This document shows positions 17,872-28,852 of a stretch of 64,000 nucleotides of DNA, one piece after another. Position numbers and translations under genes: made by a program. Origin of the DNA: Candidatus Electrothrix gigas (lineage in GTDB: Bacteria > Desulfobacterota > Desulfobulbia > Desulfobulbales > Desulfobulbaceae); contig QYLO01000001.1 in NCBI GenBank assembly GCA_022766165.1, positions 1-64,000 of the forward strand, written 5' to 3'. The stretch's first letter is position 1; every line of letters begins with the position of its first letter. The notes beneath the pieces are model-generated. The model was not told the origin of the DNA. It did no database searches and saw nothing but the letters and a program-made list of their open reading frames with translations.

Positions 17872-19267
17872 AGTGTATAATTCTACCAACCAGATCATAG
17901 GTATGGGTCTCGGTGATTTCCACTGTAAGGATATCACCGGGGCGTGCTGTTCCATCGTTAATCAAGACACAGCCATCAATATCCGGAGCCTGATACCTGG
18001 TACGTCCCTCCAAGAGTAAATCGGTTTCCTGACTCACACCTTCTACCAGCACAGGCTCTTTTTTGCCCACATACTGCTTGAGCTGCTGTGTACTTATCTC
18101 TGCCTGTAATGCCATAACCCGAGCAAAACGTTCCTCCCCTCTCTCCTTGTCCACCTGTCCAGCAAAGTCAGCGGCAACAGAACCCTGTTCAGCCTCATAG
18201 GGAAAAACGCCCAGATGATCTATTTGCCATCGTTGCAAACAGTCAAGCAGTTTGTGTACATCATCTTCTGTTTCACCGGGAAAACCGACCATCATCGTGG
18301 TACGCAAGGCACAGTTAGGTAAAATTTGACGAATCATGGAGATGAGTTGTTCCAGTTCCTGTTGTCCATAACGACGCCCCATGCGTTGGAGAACCGGATC
18401 ACTGACATGCTGAAAAGGGATATCAAGGTAGGGCAGAATACGGGGTTGCTCTGCCATCAGTTCAAGCAGTTCCGCAGAGACCGAAGAAGGGTACAGATAG
18501 AGCAGACGGAACCAGGGAATATCTGTCTGCGCAAGGAGTTGGCGCAGTAAGGTAACAAGGTTATCTTTTTTATCTTTTGCTCCAGATTTAACAAGATGAC
18601 CACTAAAATCATCACCGTAGGCGGTCAGATCCTGAGCAATCAGGGAGAGTTCCTTTACCCCTTTCTGCTCCAAACTCTTTGCCTCAACAAGCAGATCCTG
18701 AACAGACCGACTCCGTAAATCACCCCGAATCGCCGGAATCATGCAGTAGGTACAACGGTTATTACACCCCTCAGTTATCTTTAAATAACTGCGAAAAAAG
18801 GGTGTTGCCAATCTGCGCGGCGCATGGCTATCAGCAAGATAGGTAGACGGTTGATGCAAAAAGAGCAAGGGCGTGTCAGGTCTTTTCTCTGTACTTTCTA
18901 TACTTTCTGTACGCTCTGTAAGAAGAGATGCAATGTTTTTTTCCTCATCAATCCCAACAAAAATATCTACTTCTGGGAGTTCTTTTTGCAGTTCTTTGCC
19001 ATACCGCTGCACCATGCAGCCAGTAACCACTAACTTTTTAGTGGGATCATCCTGCGTATACTCTGCAAGCTCAAGGATCTTGTCCACAGCCTCTTCCACT
19101 GCTGGCCGAATAAAACCGCAAGTATTGATGAGCAACAACTCGGCCTCAGCCGGATCTTCCACTGTACTATAATTTTCAAGCTCAAGCAGGCCGAGCATTA
19201 TCTCAGAATCGACCAAATTTTTGGGACAGCCAAGGCTGGTCAGGTGCATTTTTTTTTGAACAGTCAT
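17870..19267 (-). CDS. rimO: Ribosomal protein S12 methylthiotransferase
   Basis: This 465-residue radical SAM enzyme adds a methylthio group to Asp of ribosomal protein S12. Domains are in order: UPF0004 with HLTSLGCPKNLVDSEIMLG and conserved cysteines (NTCGFIRPA, VVTGCMVQRYG), the radical SAM core with GCNNRCTYCMIPAIRGDLRSR, and a C-terminal TRAM domain. I chose ATG 19267, since the upstream 35 codons are not family-like. The NTCGFIRPAxEEAVD stretch favours RimO over MiaB. A short Thr/Glu/Ser insert near residue 125 comes from a tandem repeat (18887-18922). Confidence 0.96.
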   Translation of the reverse strand: MTVQKKMHLTSLGCPKNLVDSEIMLGLLELENYSTVEDPAEAELLLINTCGFIRPAVEEAVDKILELAEYTQDDPTKKLVVTGCMVQRYGKELQKELPEVDIFVGIDEEKNIASLLTERTESIESTEKRPDTPLLFLHQPSTYLADSHAPRRLATPFFRSYLKITEGCNNRCTYCMIPAIRGDLRSRSVQDLLVEAKSLEQKGVKELSLIAQDLTAYGDDFSGHLVKSGAKDKKDNLVTLLRQLLAQTDIPWFRLLYLYPSSVSAELLELMAEQPRILPYLDIPFQHVSDPVLQRMGRRYGQQELEQLISMIRQILPNCALRTTMMVGFPGETEDDVHKLLDCLQRWQIDHLGVFPYEAEQGSVAADFAGQVDKERGEERFARVMALQAEISTQQLKQYVGKKEPVLVEGVSQETDLLLEGRTRYQAPDIDGCVLINDGTARPGDILTVEITETHTYDLVGRIIH

Positions 19268-19576
19268 TATTTCTTGTATTCTCCGACAAAAAAGTTTGAT
19301 CCCTCTTTTTCTTTCCACGACAGGGAAGGGCAATAACATATCAAAGAGAGTACTTTTCTGTAAACCTGTCAAGATTTTAATCGCATGCTTATCTCATCCT
19401 GATTGGCGAAAAAAATAATTTATGGAGTGTACAGCAGAATTACTTTGCAAAAGTGGTGTTTTTTTTATATCAATTATTTTTGGGCGCAAAAGCCTGTGTT
19501 CTGTTGTCCTGTTCGGCACAGGCAGAGGAGGACGTTCCTGCCAGCCTGCTTTTTGAACATCAAGATAAATATTACT
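19268..19576. other. Divergent promoter region of rimO and argF
   Basis: This region holds the upstream sequences of two divergent genes. Neither a clear ARG-box nor a convincing promoter hexamer pair was recognised, and argF has no obvious strong ribosome site. Confidence 0.4.
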
Positions 19577-20497
19577 ATGAATACCCATTTACTCGCATTA
19601 CAGGATTTTAGCCAAACGCAACTACAAGCCTTTCTTGACCGGGCAGCAGTACTTAAAAAAGAAGCTCAGAACGGTCTCCGGCATCAACAGCTTGCCGGAA
19701 AGAAGATATGCATGCTCTTTGAAAAACCCTCAACACGAACCAGGGTCTCCTTTGAAGCGGCTATGTACGAGATGGGCGGTCAAGTGATCTTTATGTCAGC
19801 CAAGGAAAGTCAACTGGGCCGTGGAGAACCGCTGAAAGATACAGCCCGGGTTTTAGCCCGTTATGTTGATGCGCTTGTTGTTCGGACCTTTGGTCAAGAG
19901 GTGGTAGAAGAACTGGCTCATTTTTCTGCTGTTCCAGTGATCAATGCCCTGACTGACCTTCATCATCCCTGTCAGATTCTCTCTGATATTATGACCGTGA
20001 TTGAGCAAAAAGGCGATCCCAGCGAGTTAAAAATTACCTGGATCGGCGATGGTAACAACATGGCCAACTCTTGGATTCAGGCAGCCTCTGTGCTGGGTTT
20101 TTCTTTGACCCTTGCCTGCCCAACCGGATATGATCCTGATCCGACCATCCTCAAGGCTGCTCAACAACAGGGAAAACAGCCGATTACTCTGCTTCGAGAT
20201 CCCCAAAAAGCCATACAGGATGCAGATGTTGTCAACGTTGATGTCTGGGCCTCTATGGGGCAGGAAGATGAGGCAAAAAAACGACTGGCTGTTTTTCAGC
20301 CCTATCAGCTCAATGCCTCTCTGCTCGCCCATGCAGCGGATAATGCCATTGTCCTGCACTGCCTGCCTGCCCATCGGGAGGAAGAAATAACCGAAGAAGT
20401 TTTAGAAGGCCCACACAGTGTGGCCTTTGATCAAGCAGAAAATAAAATGCACATCCATAAGGCTATCCTAGAATATACCATTAACGGGATGGTGTGA
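19577..20497 (+). CDS. argF: Ornithine carbamoyltransferase
   Basis: This 306-residue enzyme makes citrulline from ornithine and carbamoyl phosphate in arginine synthesis. The carbamoyl-phosphate motif FEKPSTRTRVSFE, the DALVVRTFGQ region, HHPCQILSDIMT and the ornithine-binding HCLPAHREEEI are all present. The start at 19577 gives the normal N-terminus (NTHLLALQDFS); the ORF extends upstream but that part is not family-like. argG follows, separated by a repeat element, and the two probably form an arginine gene pair. Confidence 0.97.
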   Translation: MNTHLLALQDFSQTQLQAFLDRAAVLKKEAQNGLRHQQLAGKKICMLFEKPSTRTRVSFEAAMYEMGGQVIFMSAKESQLGRGEPLKDTARVLARYVDALVVRTFGQEVVEELAHFSAVPVINALTDLHHPCQILSDIMTVIEQKGDPSELKITWIGDGNNMANSWIQAASVLGFSLTLACPTGYDPDPTILKAAQQQGKQPITLLRDPQKAIQDADVVNVDVWASMGQEDEAKKRLAVFQPYQLNASLLAHAADNAIVLHCLPAHREEEITEEVLEGPHSVAFDQAENKMHIHKAILEYTINGMV

Positions 20498-20526
20498 TCC
20501 GGCGTGAATCTGAGGGAAAAATTCCT

Positions 20527-20616
20527 TGTAGGGACGAATAATCATTCGTCTTGCCCGATTCGATCACCAATGGTGATAAATATCAACCAAGGGCGATCAC
20601 AAGGATCGCCCCTACA
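20527..20616. repeat. Dispersed palindromic element, family A (argF-argG)
   Basis: The element begins GTAGGGACGAAT and ends GATCGCCCCTAC, so the outer ends are inverted. It contains three small hairpins: CGAAT/ATTCG, ATCACC/GGTGAT and GGGCGATC/GATCGCCC. Related elements with GTAGGGGC-type ends lie at 30490 and 40975. The family resembles REP-like palindromes. Confidence 0.7.
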
Positions 20617-20646
20617 CAATCCTACACAAAATAAACAACACATATT

Positions 20647-21843
20647 ATGAGCGTAAACAAAATAGTACTTGCCTATTCTGGCGGATTAGACACCTCAGTC
20701 ATTCTCAAATGGCTGGCTGAAGAATACGAATGCCCCATCATTGCATACTCTGCTGATGTTGGTCAAACAGAAGACTGGGAAGCAGTCCGAGAAAAGGGCA
20801 TGGCCACGGGTGCGGAAAAGGTAATTATTTCCGATCTGCGGGAGGAGTTTGTCCGTGACTATATCTTTCCTGCCTTTCGTGCCAATGCAATCTACGAAGG
20901 GTCCTATCTTCTCGGCACCTCGCTGGCCCGTCCCATTATTGCCAAAGAACAGGTTCGTATTGCAGCGCAAGAAGGGGCAAACGCTGTCAGTCACGGAGCC
21001 ACGGGCAAGGGCAACGATCAGGTGCGTTTTGAGCTGGGGTATCTGGCTCTGAATCCAAAGTTACAGATCATTGCGCCTTGGCGGTTCTGGGATCTCAACT
21101 CCCGGAAAAAGTTGGTTGCCTTTGCCAAGAAACACGATATTCCGATTCCCACAACCAAGAAAAATCCTTACAGTTCAGATGAGAACCTGCTCCATATCAG
21201 CTTTGAGGGGGGCATCCTGGAAGACCCTTGGAATGAGCCGGAAGAGGATATGTTCAAGCTTTCCGTGTCCCCGGAAAAGGCCCCGGACAAACCAACCTAT
21301 ATTGAGATGGATTTTGAGCAGGGTAATCCAGTCGCTATTAACGGGGAGCGGTTAGGGCCGGTGGAGCTGTTTACTGAGCTTAACCGGCTAGGCGGTGAAA
21401 ACGGCATTGGACGGCTGGATATGGTGGAAAACCGTTTTGTGGGCATGAAATCACGCGGGGTCTATGAGACACCGGGCGGCACCATCCTGCGGGCAGCGCA
21501 TCGGGATCTGGAAACCATTACCTTGGATCGGGAAGTCCTGCGCATCCGGGACAGCTTAATACCGGAATATGCCAAGCTGATCTATAACGGGTTCTGGTTT
21601 GCCCCGGAAATGGAGATGCTGCAAAAAACAATGGACGAGAGCCAGAAGACCGTCAACGGCACGGTTCGCCTCAAGCTCTATAAGGGCAACTGTATCCCAG
21701 TGGGTCGTAAATCCGACAACTCCCTGTACTCTGAGGCCCATGCCACCTTTGAAGAGGATGCTGTCTATGATCAGGCTGATGCGGGTGGTTTTATTCGCCT
21801 TAACTCCCTGCGTTTACAGATTCAGGCGTTGAATAGGCAGTAG
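20647..21843 (+). CDS. argG: Argininosuccinate synthase
   Basis: This 398-residue enzyme joins citrulline and aspartate using ATP in the arginine pathway. It opens with the PP-loop motif [17 protein letters not shown], followed by [26 protein letters not shown] and the conserved [15 protein letters not shown] region. The length matches the short type 1 family. It stands downstream of argF. The gene ends with a GGGGCAGT duplication near 21842-21860. Confidence 0.98.
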   Translation: MSVNKIVLAYSGGLDTSVILKWLAEEYECPIIAYSADVGQTEDWEAVREKGMATGAEKVIISDLREEFVRDYIFPAFRANAIYEGSYLLGTSLARPIIAKEQVRIAAQEGANAVSHGATGKGNDQVRFELGYLALNPKLQIIAPWRFWDLNSRKKLVAFAKKHDIPIPTTKKNPYSSDENLLHISFEGGILEDPWNEPEEDMFKLSVSPEKAPDKPTYIEMDFEQGNPVAINGERLGPVELFTELNRLGGENGIGRLDMVENRFVGMKSRGVYETPGGTILRAAHRDLETITLDREVLRIRDSLIPEYAKLIYNGFWFAPEMEMLQKTMDESQKTVNGTVRLKLYKGNCIPVGRKSDNSLYSEAHATFEEDAVYDQADAGGFIRLNSLRLQIQALNRQ

Positions 21844-21901
21844 GGGGCAGTAAGGGGCAGTCGACTCAGCATCGAAAGAACTTGCGTCTCCCACCTGCGC
21901 C

Positions 21902-21987
21902 GCCCATCGTTACAACGGTGGGCTATTATTGATCGCTCCTTCAGGGCGAGGATATCTGGATAGCCCGGTGTTGCAACACCGGGTACA
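21902..21987. repeat. Dispersed palindromic element, family B (copy 1)
   Basis: Two hairpins are joined by a conserved middle: CCCATCGTTACAACGGTGGG, then CTATTATTGATCGCTCCTTC, then CCCGGTGTTGCAACACCGGG. A near copy in the opposite orientation lies at 41238-41351. It is placed directly after argG and may act as a transcript end or be a mobile REP-like element. Confidence 0.8.
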
Positions 21988-21990
21988 GAC

Positions 21991-22737
21991 TTACCAGCCT
22001 CCTGAAGCACCGCCGCCGCCAAACCTGCCGCCACCAAAACCTCCAAATGTATTGCTACTGCTCTCAATATCACTGGCATCTATCCCCCATTTGCTGGATA
22101 CTTTGTCCAGAAAATAAATAAAAATACCGATCAAAAAAAGATAGAGAAGCAACGACAAAGGCTCATCACGTTGAGATGACCTTTGATCAGCCTTAAATTT
22201 GCCTCGGGTCACCTGGATCACAGCCCTTACCCCGGCCTCAATCCCTTGATCAAATTGACCGGACTTAAAATAGGGAGTGATTATATTATCAATAATTCTT
22301 TTGGCAAGCCGATCGGTTAGCACTCCTTCCAGACCATAACCGACTTCCAGCCGCACTTGATGTTCTTTTTTCGCCACCAGCAGCAGTACGCCATTATCTT
22401 TTTCCTTTTGGCCGATGCCCCATTTTTTTGCCACCCGGACACTCAAGTCTTCCAGAGAATCTCCCCCCAAGGATTCTACCGTGAGTATCGCTATTTGGGT
22501 TGAATCAGTGCGGTCAAAAGCTTTCAAGGTATGCTCAAGCTTCGCTTTGACTGGGCCGCTGATCATATTGGCATAGTCGTTGACATATCCCTTACATGTC
22601 GGAATTTTTCGATTTAAGACAGAAAGAGCAGTCAGGGCGATAAGGAACAGAGCCAGTAATAAGATCCCCTCGATCTGTACCGAAAACCCTGATGGCCGGT
22701 TGGTTGGGACAGGATGTTGCGTGTTGGACAGTTGCAC
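21991..22737 (-). CDS. TPM domain membrane protein (YgcG-like)
   Basis: This 248-residue protein has an N-terminal membrane anchor (ILLLALFLIALTALSVL), a TPM domain with GYVNDYANMISGP, IAILTVESLGGDSLEDLSVR and VRLEVGYGLEGVLTD, a second membrane helix (LLLYLFLIGIFIYFLD), and a glycine-rich end FGGGRFGGGGASGGW. TPM proteins (including photosystem II repair protein TLP18.3/Psb32) are envelope or thylakoid proteins, some with phosphatase activity. The Gly-rich Trp tail is common in bacterial YgcG proteins. The substrate is unknown. Confidence 0.88.
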   Translation of the reverse strand: MQLSNTQHPVPTNRPSGFSVQIEGILLLALFLIALTALSVLNRKIPTCKGYVNDYANMISGPVKAKLEHTLKAFDRTDSTQIAILTVESLGGDSLEDLSVRVAKKWGIGQKEKDNGVLLLVAKKEHQVRLEVGYGLEGVLTDRLAKRIIDNIITPYFKSGQFDQGIEAGVRAVIQVTRGKFKADQRSSQRDEPLSLLLYLFLIGIFIYFLDKVSSKWGIDASDIESSSNTFGGFGGGRFGGGGASGGW

Positions 22738-22906
22738 AAGATTGTTTTATTCAGAATAAAATAGGCAGTAAGGAGTATCGCCTTCCTAACACCATCACAA
22801 TAACTACCCAAAAGATCAATTAAATCAAAAGTGCGATTCGCACGAAACATCTGACTGATCGACAGAGAAAACCTGATTGGCAAAAAACGAGAAACAGCCT
22901 ACTCAT

Positions 22907-23428
22907 CTACTCATCTTGATCCCGTTTAAAAAAGGAAAGAAACCGGGAAAACACTCCCTTGCCTGCTGCCATGTCATACTCAATGACCTGCTCCTCAGCC
23001 TGTTCTACACAATCACGTAAGTGAGTATCGACCTTGAGGATGTGTTTGACCAGCCAGGATTGCAGAAAGATATGAATTTGGATCAATACTCCGCGGGTGA
23101 GTCGTTGCTGTTCTATCTTTGCCTGAAGTTTTTCTTGGTAATGCACGTATTTTTCAAGAAAGAGTTGATGTTCTTCTTTGTTGACATCCTTCATCGGGTG
23201 GTTGTATTTTTCAAAAATTGCCTCTTCATCCTGAAAGTGTTGCTGCGCATATTCAGCTAAAAAATCGAGCATTTCAAGAATCTTCTCAATATTTTCCCGA
23301 TCTTTTTTTGGTGATGACTCTTTGAGAAAGAGGATCAGGCCGTTGACCCCTTCAAACAGCTCACTATGCTGTTGATCAATATGAGCAAAACCTGTGCTGT
23401 ATTTTTGTTGATCCCATTGCAGTCTCAT
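22907..23428 (-). CDS. Bacteriohemerythrin
   Basis: This 173-residue four-helix protein has the non-heme di-iron oxygen-binding pattern: IDQQHSEL (His), HFQDEEAIFEKYNHP (HxxxE and His), EEHQLFLEKYVHY, and the late HILKVDTHLRD (HxxxxD). Such proteins bind O2 reversibly and serve in oxygen sensing, transport or protection. The ligand set looks complete. After residue 150 a charged tail follows (AAGKGVFSRFLSFFKRDQDE). The gene stands alone, in keeping with an organism that meets oxygen gradients. Confidence 0.93.
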   Translation of the reverse strand: MRLQWDQQKYSTGFAHIDQQHSELFEGVNGLILFLKESSPKKDRENIEKILEMLDFLAEYAQQHFQDEEAIFEKYNHPMKDVNKEEHQLFLEKYVHYQEKLQAKIEQQRLTRGVLIQIHIFLQSWLVKHILKVDTHLRDCVEQAEEQVIEYDMAAGKGVFSRFLSFFKRDQDE

Positions 23429-23476
23429 ATCTTTTCCCTTAAAAAAAGTTTTTTACAGATTGAACTCGCTGAACTC

Positions 23477-25716
<2,240 letters not shown>

Positions 25717-25756
25717 TTATTCTAAAAATAGCCCCCTTTCAAGGGCAAGTCTGAGC

Positions 25757-25790
25757 AAAAAAAAACCCGACACCAAAAAGGCACCGGGTT
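25757..25790 (-). terminator. Rho-independent terminator between rpmA and obgE
   Basis: On the minus strand AACCCGGTGCC, a TTTTT loop and GGTGTCGGGTT form a strong hairpin followed by at least seven T. It would end or attenuate the rplU-rpmA transcript before obgE. Confidence 0.9.
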
Positions 25791-25822
25791 GATACTTCTG
25801 GCATGTTTTGCTTCAAGGACAA

Positions 25823-26146
25823 TCAGCAATCAGCTCCGCCCTGTTGTGCTTGTTGGGCCTGGGTACAGGAGCAGGAGTCAGAACATCCGTTAGTTACCGG
25901 ATAAACAGAAACCCGCTTGCGGTTTTTGCCAAACTTTTCAAAGGTGACCACGCCATCCACCTTGGCAAACAGGGTGTAGTCACGTCCACATCCCACATTG
26001 CTACCAGGATGGATTTTGGTACCGAGCTGACGAACAATAATGCTGCCTGCTGTCACGCTCTGTCCGCCAAAGCGTTTGACTCCACGCCGCTGTCCTGCAC
26101 TGTCGCGACCGTTTCTTGAACTACCGCCTGCCTTTTTATGTGACAT
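25823..26146 (-). CDS. rpmA: Ribosomal protein L27 with Cys-rich C-terminal extension
   Basis: This is the L27 protein of the 50S peptidyl-transferase region. The family part is clear: [55 protein letters not shown] and [10 protein letters not shown], where L27 normally ends (about residue 85). Here 107 residues are encoded, with an extra tail containing CSDSCSCTQ and a final Cys. Five cysteines in about 20 residues suggest metal or redox chemistry, but this is inference. It lies downstream of rplU on the same strand. Confidence 0.95.
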   Translation of the reverse strand: MSHKKAGGSSRNGRDSAGQRRGVKRFGGQSVTAGSIIVRQLGTKIHPGSNVGCGRDYTLFAKVDGVVTFEKFGKNRKRVSVYPVTNGCSDSCSCTQAQQAQQGGADC

Positions 26147-26220
26147 GAGTTCTCTCCAGATAAAGTAAATAAAAATGAGGGGTCAGAATGCATGCCGAAG
26201 GCACCGTGTGGGTGACTTAC

Positions 26221-26529
26221 TTACATGATCTCCTGAATGCTCAGAGCGGTGAAAAGCTGGCGATGACCACGAAGAACGCGATATCCCTTTCGTTTCTTTT
26301 TCTTAAAGACAAGTACTTTTTTTGCTTTGCCCTGCTCAACGATTTTTGCAACGACCTTGGCACCTTCAACTGCGGGAGTTCCAATGCGGATATTTTCTCC
26401 ATCTGCAACCAGTAAAACATCAGAGAATTCTACTGTGTCACCGACCTCGCCTTGCAATTTTTCTACCCGTAAAGTATCACCGGCTGCGACCTGATACTGT
26501 TTTCCGCCGGTACGTACTATGGCATACAT
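26221..26529 (-). CDS. rplU: Ribosomal protein L21
   Basis: This 102-residue 50S protein shows the family start MYAIVRTGGKQYQVAAGD, the central LVADGENIRIGTPAVEGAKV and the basic end FKKKKRKGYRVLRGHRQLFT. A GGAGGAAG ribosome site precedes the start. It is the first gene of the rplU-rpmA pair. Confidence 0.98.
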   Translation of the reverse strand: MYAIVRTGGKQYQVAAGDTLRVEKLQGEVGDTVEFSDVLLVADGENIRIGTPAVEGAKVVAKIVEQGKAKKVLVFKKKKRKGYRVLRGHRQLFTALSIQEIM

Positions 26530-26969
26530 ATTCTTCCTCCGATACTATTTTTCTTATAAATAGTTATAAGTTGCACCTCATTAAAGGTGGGTGTATCTAC
26601 CATCTACCACAAGCGTTTTCAAAAAGAAATTGAAAGCGCCTACTATATCTCTGCAAGCTCTTGCCCCGTATACAAACAATGATAAATGATTATCAGATTA
26701 TTCTAAAAAGATAGTAAATAGACTCTATGGCACCCTGTTTTGTCAAGGAGAAAAAAGGCGATTTTGGATAAAATACCGGTGTAAGCAGGTGCGGAAACGT
26801 TTTTTTTTGGGTCACAGAGAAAACAGAGGCTTTTTCTTGCGCAATACTGTCAGGTTCATTATACTCATCTTTTAATTGTACCAGGTATGATACAAAATAT
26901 CGTACAACGTATTGTTCAAGTATTGTTGATGACTATTTCTATTCATTTTTTTAACAGGAGGAACAAAGA
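26530..26969. other. Divergent promoter region of rplU and rubredoxin
   Basis: About 440 bp without a gene. On the minus strand a TTGACA at about 26742 could be the -35 of rplU. A TGATAA-ATGA-TTATCA palindrome lies at 26680-26695. The rplU leader contains a small CACC/GGTG hairpin near 26575-26592. Confidence 0.4.
26680..26695. promoter_or_regulatory. AT-rich palindrome, possible Fur-like operator
   Basis: TGATAAATGATTATCA has perfect 6-bp arms with a 4-bp centre and resembles half-sites of Fur boxes. It lies between rplU and the rubredoxin gene. The spacing differs from the classical Fur box, so this is tentative. Confidence 0.3.
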
Positions 26970-27128
26970 ATGCAGAAGTATGAATGCCCGTGCGGTTATA
27001 TCTATGATCCAGAAGAGGGAGATCCTGACAACGATATTGCTGAAGGAACCGCATTTCAAGATCTGCCCGATGACTGGGTCTGTCCTAAATGTCAGGCTGA
27101 AAAAGAATATTTCTTTGAAGCTGATTAA
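26970..27128 (+). CDS. Rubredoxin
   Basis: This 52-residue electron-transfer protein binds one iron through four cysteines in two knuckles: [14 protein letters not shown] and [10 protein letters not shown]. The first knuckle is CPCG, C-x1-C rather than the usual C-x2-C-G (CxVCG), so one spacer residue is missing. The conserved aromatic residues and the [11 protein letters not shown] segment are normal. A GGAGGAACAAAG ribosome site precedes the ATG. It may serve an oxygen-reductase or rubrerythrin pathway. The gene is short and easily missed because an out-of-frame ORF overlaps it. Confidence 0.92.
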   Translation: MQKYECPCGYIYDPEEGDPDNDIAEGTAFQDLPDDWVCPKCQAEKEYFFEAD

Positions 27129-27201
27129 GCTGTACACAGATGGCCGGTCATTTCTTTTCAACCGGTCAGTTGCTCTTCAAGAGAAGAGGGCTTTAAAAAC
27201 G

Positions 27202-27972
27202 ATACCACGTTTTGTTTTTTTTAACCTTATTTTTTGCTCTCTTCTTTTCCTGCACGCTCCTGCTTGGGCATTATGCAACAATATATCGCAGTCGTCATAC
27301 CAGTCGTCAGACTCACAGGACATGCTTGCAGCCAAGGAGTTGGTTGCGCAAAGCGATAAACTGCTCGTTGATTTTTTAGAAGACCCAAATATAAAGTTGT
27401 TTCAAAAATATATCAAGAAAGCGTGCGGTGTGTTCATTGTTCCCCAGCTCTTCAGGGGGGACTTTTTGATAGGAAGTTCTGGTGGCTCTGGCGTGTTGCT
27501 TGCCCAAGATCCCATAGCTGGGAAGTGGAGCTATCCTGGATTCTATACCATAGATTCCGTGTCAACAGGCTTGCAAATAGGGGCAGATGCCTCAGAGATC
27601 ATCCTGTTGATTATGACAGAGCAGGGGATGCAGGCCATGCTCTTGTCTCAGTTTACAATTAACTCAAGCATTGTAGTGGCAGCAGGGACATTGAGTAACG
27701 TTCCGAACATGAAGAGTAAACCCTCACAACAGTCTCCATCTCCCCTGTCAGCTCGTTCCGCTGATATCTTGGCCTTTGCTCGATCTATGATGGGAATTAT
27801 CAGTGGTGTATCTCTTACCGGATCGATCATCACTCCTCAGCGTGCATTAAATAATGCCTTTTATGGAAGACCAGTGAGCCTGGAAGATATCTTGGTGCGC
27901 CAAGTAGTGAATAACCATGATGCTGAATCGCTCCGCAAAAGAGTCATGACAGCAGGAGCAAGCAGCTTATAG
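27202..27972 (+). CDS. SYLF/Ysc84 domain secreted protein, atypical start
   Basis: About 256 residues with a clear signal peptide (PRFVFFNLIFCSLLFLHAPA, then WALC), followed by a SYLF (Ysc84) lipid-binding domain. The visible family parts are AKGV-like KKACGVFIVPQLFRGDFLIG, SGGSGVLLAQD, WSYPGFYTIDSVSTGLQIGADASEI and LLIMTEQGMQAM. SYLF domains bind phosphoinositides in eukaryotes; bacterial members are exported and poorly known. Between the rubredoxin stop and the signal peptide there is no ATG, GTG or TTG in frame. I place the start at the ATA at 27202, with AGAGGG 11 bp upstream; a CTG at 27130 is an alternative. In-frame ATGs upstream lie inside rubredoxin. Confidence 0.7.
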   Translation: MPRFVFFNLIFCSLLFLHAPAWALCNNISQSSYQSSDSQDMLAAKELVAQSDKLLVDFLEDPNIKLFQKYIKKACGVFIVPQLFRGDFLIGSSGGSGVLLAQDPIAGKWSYPGFYTIDSVSTGLQIGADASEIILLIMTEQGMQAMLLSQFTINSSIVVAAGTLSNVPNMKSKPSQQSPSPLSARSADILAFARSMMGIISGVSLTGSIITPQRALNNAFYGRPVSLEDILVRQVVNNHDAESLRKRVMTAGASSL

Positions 27973-27990
27973 AGCTTATAGAGCTTATAG
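27964..27990. repeat. 9-bp tandem repeat at the stop codon of the SYLF gene
   Basis: AGCTTATAG is repeated three times; the first copy contains the gene's TAG stop. A second duplication, TCAAGCTACC twice, follows at 28011-28030. Confidence 0.9.
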
Positions 27991-28041
27991 TGTATTCAAG
28001 AGATGACTGTTCAAGCTACCTCAAGCTACCGCTTTATCGTT

Positions 28042-28707
28042 CTACCGCTCTAAGAGGATTTGGTATTCCAGCAGCTCAATCTCTTTTCCCTTCACCCTGA
28101 TTATCCCTTCATTGCTCATCTTTGTAAAAATCCTGGACAGAGTTTCAGGGCTGGTCCCCAGCAGACTTGCAAGCTGGCCCTTGGGAATATCAAGCCTGAC
28201 CATACTGGTATTATTCTGTTCCTCAGTAAGGTAAATAAGGTGTGCAGCCAAACGTGCTGGGACTTCTTTGAGGGAGAGGCTTTCTACCTGAGCGGCAAAA
28301 CGGCGCAAACGCATGGAGAGGACCGCCAGCATGGAAAGGGCCAGCGATGGCGTGCTGTTGATCAGCTCAATAAATCTCTGCCGAGGAAAAAACAACATGG
28401 TTGACGCCTCAATACTGATGGCATTGGCAGGAAAGGGTCTGCCATGAAAAACCGGTACTTCACCAAAGGGTTCGCCAGGGCCAAAGATGTGGAGAATCTG
28501 CTCTTTGCCGTCCAGTGACATCTTGTAAATTTTTACCCTGCCTTGTCCGACCATGTAGAAACCAGTTGCCTTATCTCCTTCAAAAAAGATTGATTCACCC
28601 CGCTGAAATTTTTTAATTGATGCCAGATCGGCAATTTGTTCAAGCAGGGCTGGAGAGAGTCCTTTGAATAAGATAGATTGATTCAGGAGTTGTTTTTTGT
28701 TGAACAC
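28042..28707 (-). CDS. hcpR: Crp/Fnr family regulator, probably HcpR
   Basis: This 221-residue regulator has an N-terminal cyclic-nucleotide-binding-type beta barrel (GESIFFEGDKATGFYMVGQGRVKIY, GPGEPFGEVPVFHGRPFP) and a C-terminal winged helix with IPKGQLASLLGTSPETLSR. No N-terminal iron-sulfur cysteines are seen. It is divergent to hcp, the arrangement of HcpR, the nitrosative-stress regulator of Desulfovibrio and relatives. The shared intergenic region has a TTGA-N6-TCAA palindrome. The HcpR name rests on this context and family membership, not on a ligand residue. Confidence 0.75.
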   Translation of the reverse strand: MFNKKQLLNQSILFKGLSPALLEQIADLASIKKFQRGESIFFEGDKATGFYMVGQGRVKIYKMSLDGKEQILHIFGPGEPFGEVPVFHGRPFPANAISIEASTMLFFPRQRFIELINSTPSLALSMLAVLSMRLRRFAAQVESLSLKEVPARLAAHLIYLTEEQNNTSMVRLDIPKGQLASLLGTSPETLSRIFTKMSNEGIIRVKGKEIELLEYQILLER

Positions 28708-28743
28708 GTTTTTATTCCCTCAAAATAAGATTGTTTGTATTTT

Positions 28744-28757
28744 TTGATACAGGTCAA
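28744..28757. promoter_or_regulatory. Fnr/HcpR-type operator
   Basis: TTGATACAGGTCAA is a palindrome with TTGA/TCAA half-sites in the Crp/Fnr spacing. It lies between the hcpR-like gene and hcp, about 100 bp before the hcp start and 37 bp before the regulator start, so it could control both. Confidence 0.6.
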
Positions 28758-28852
28758 GGTAGAGAAAAAATATTCGTTATATAGTTCAGACAGACTAAAG
28801 GATTTAACACAATAAAAAAAGTAGCATAACCTATATATCATGGAGAGTAACT

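Noticed and set aside
26887..27201. Longer SYLF protein starting at ATG 26887 or 26980
   Set aside because: This frame overlaps the well-supported rubredoxin gene out of frame, and the extension reads as a shadow of it placed before a signal peptide.
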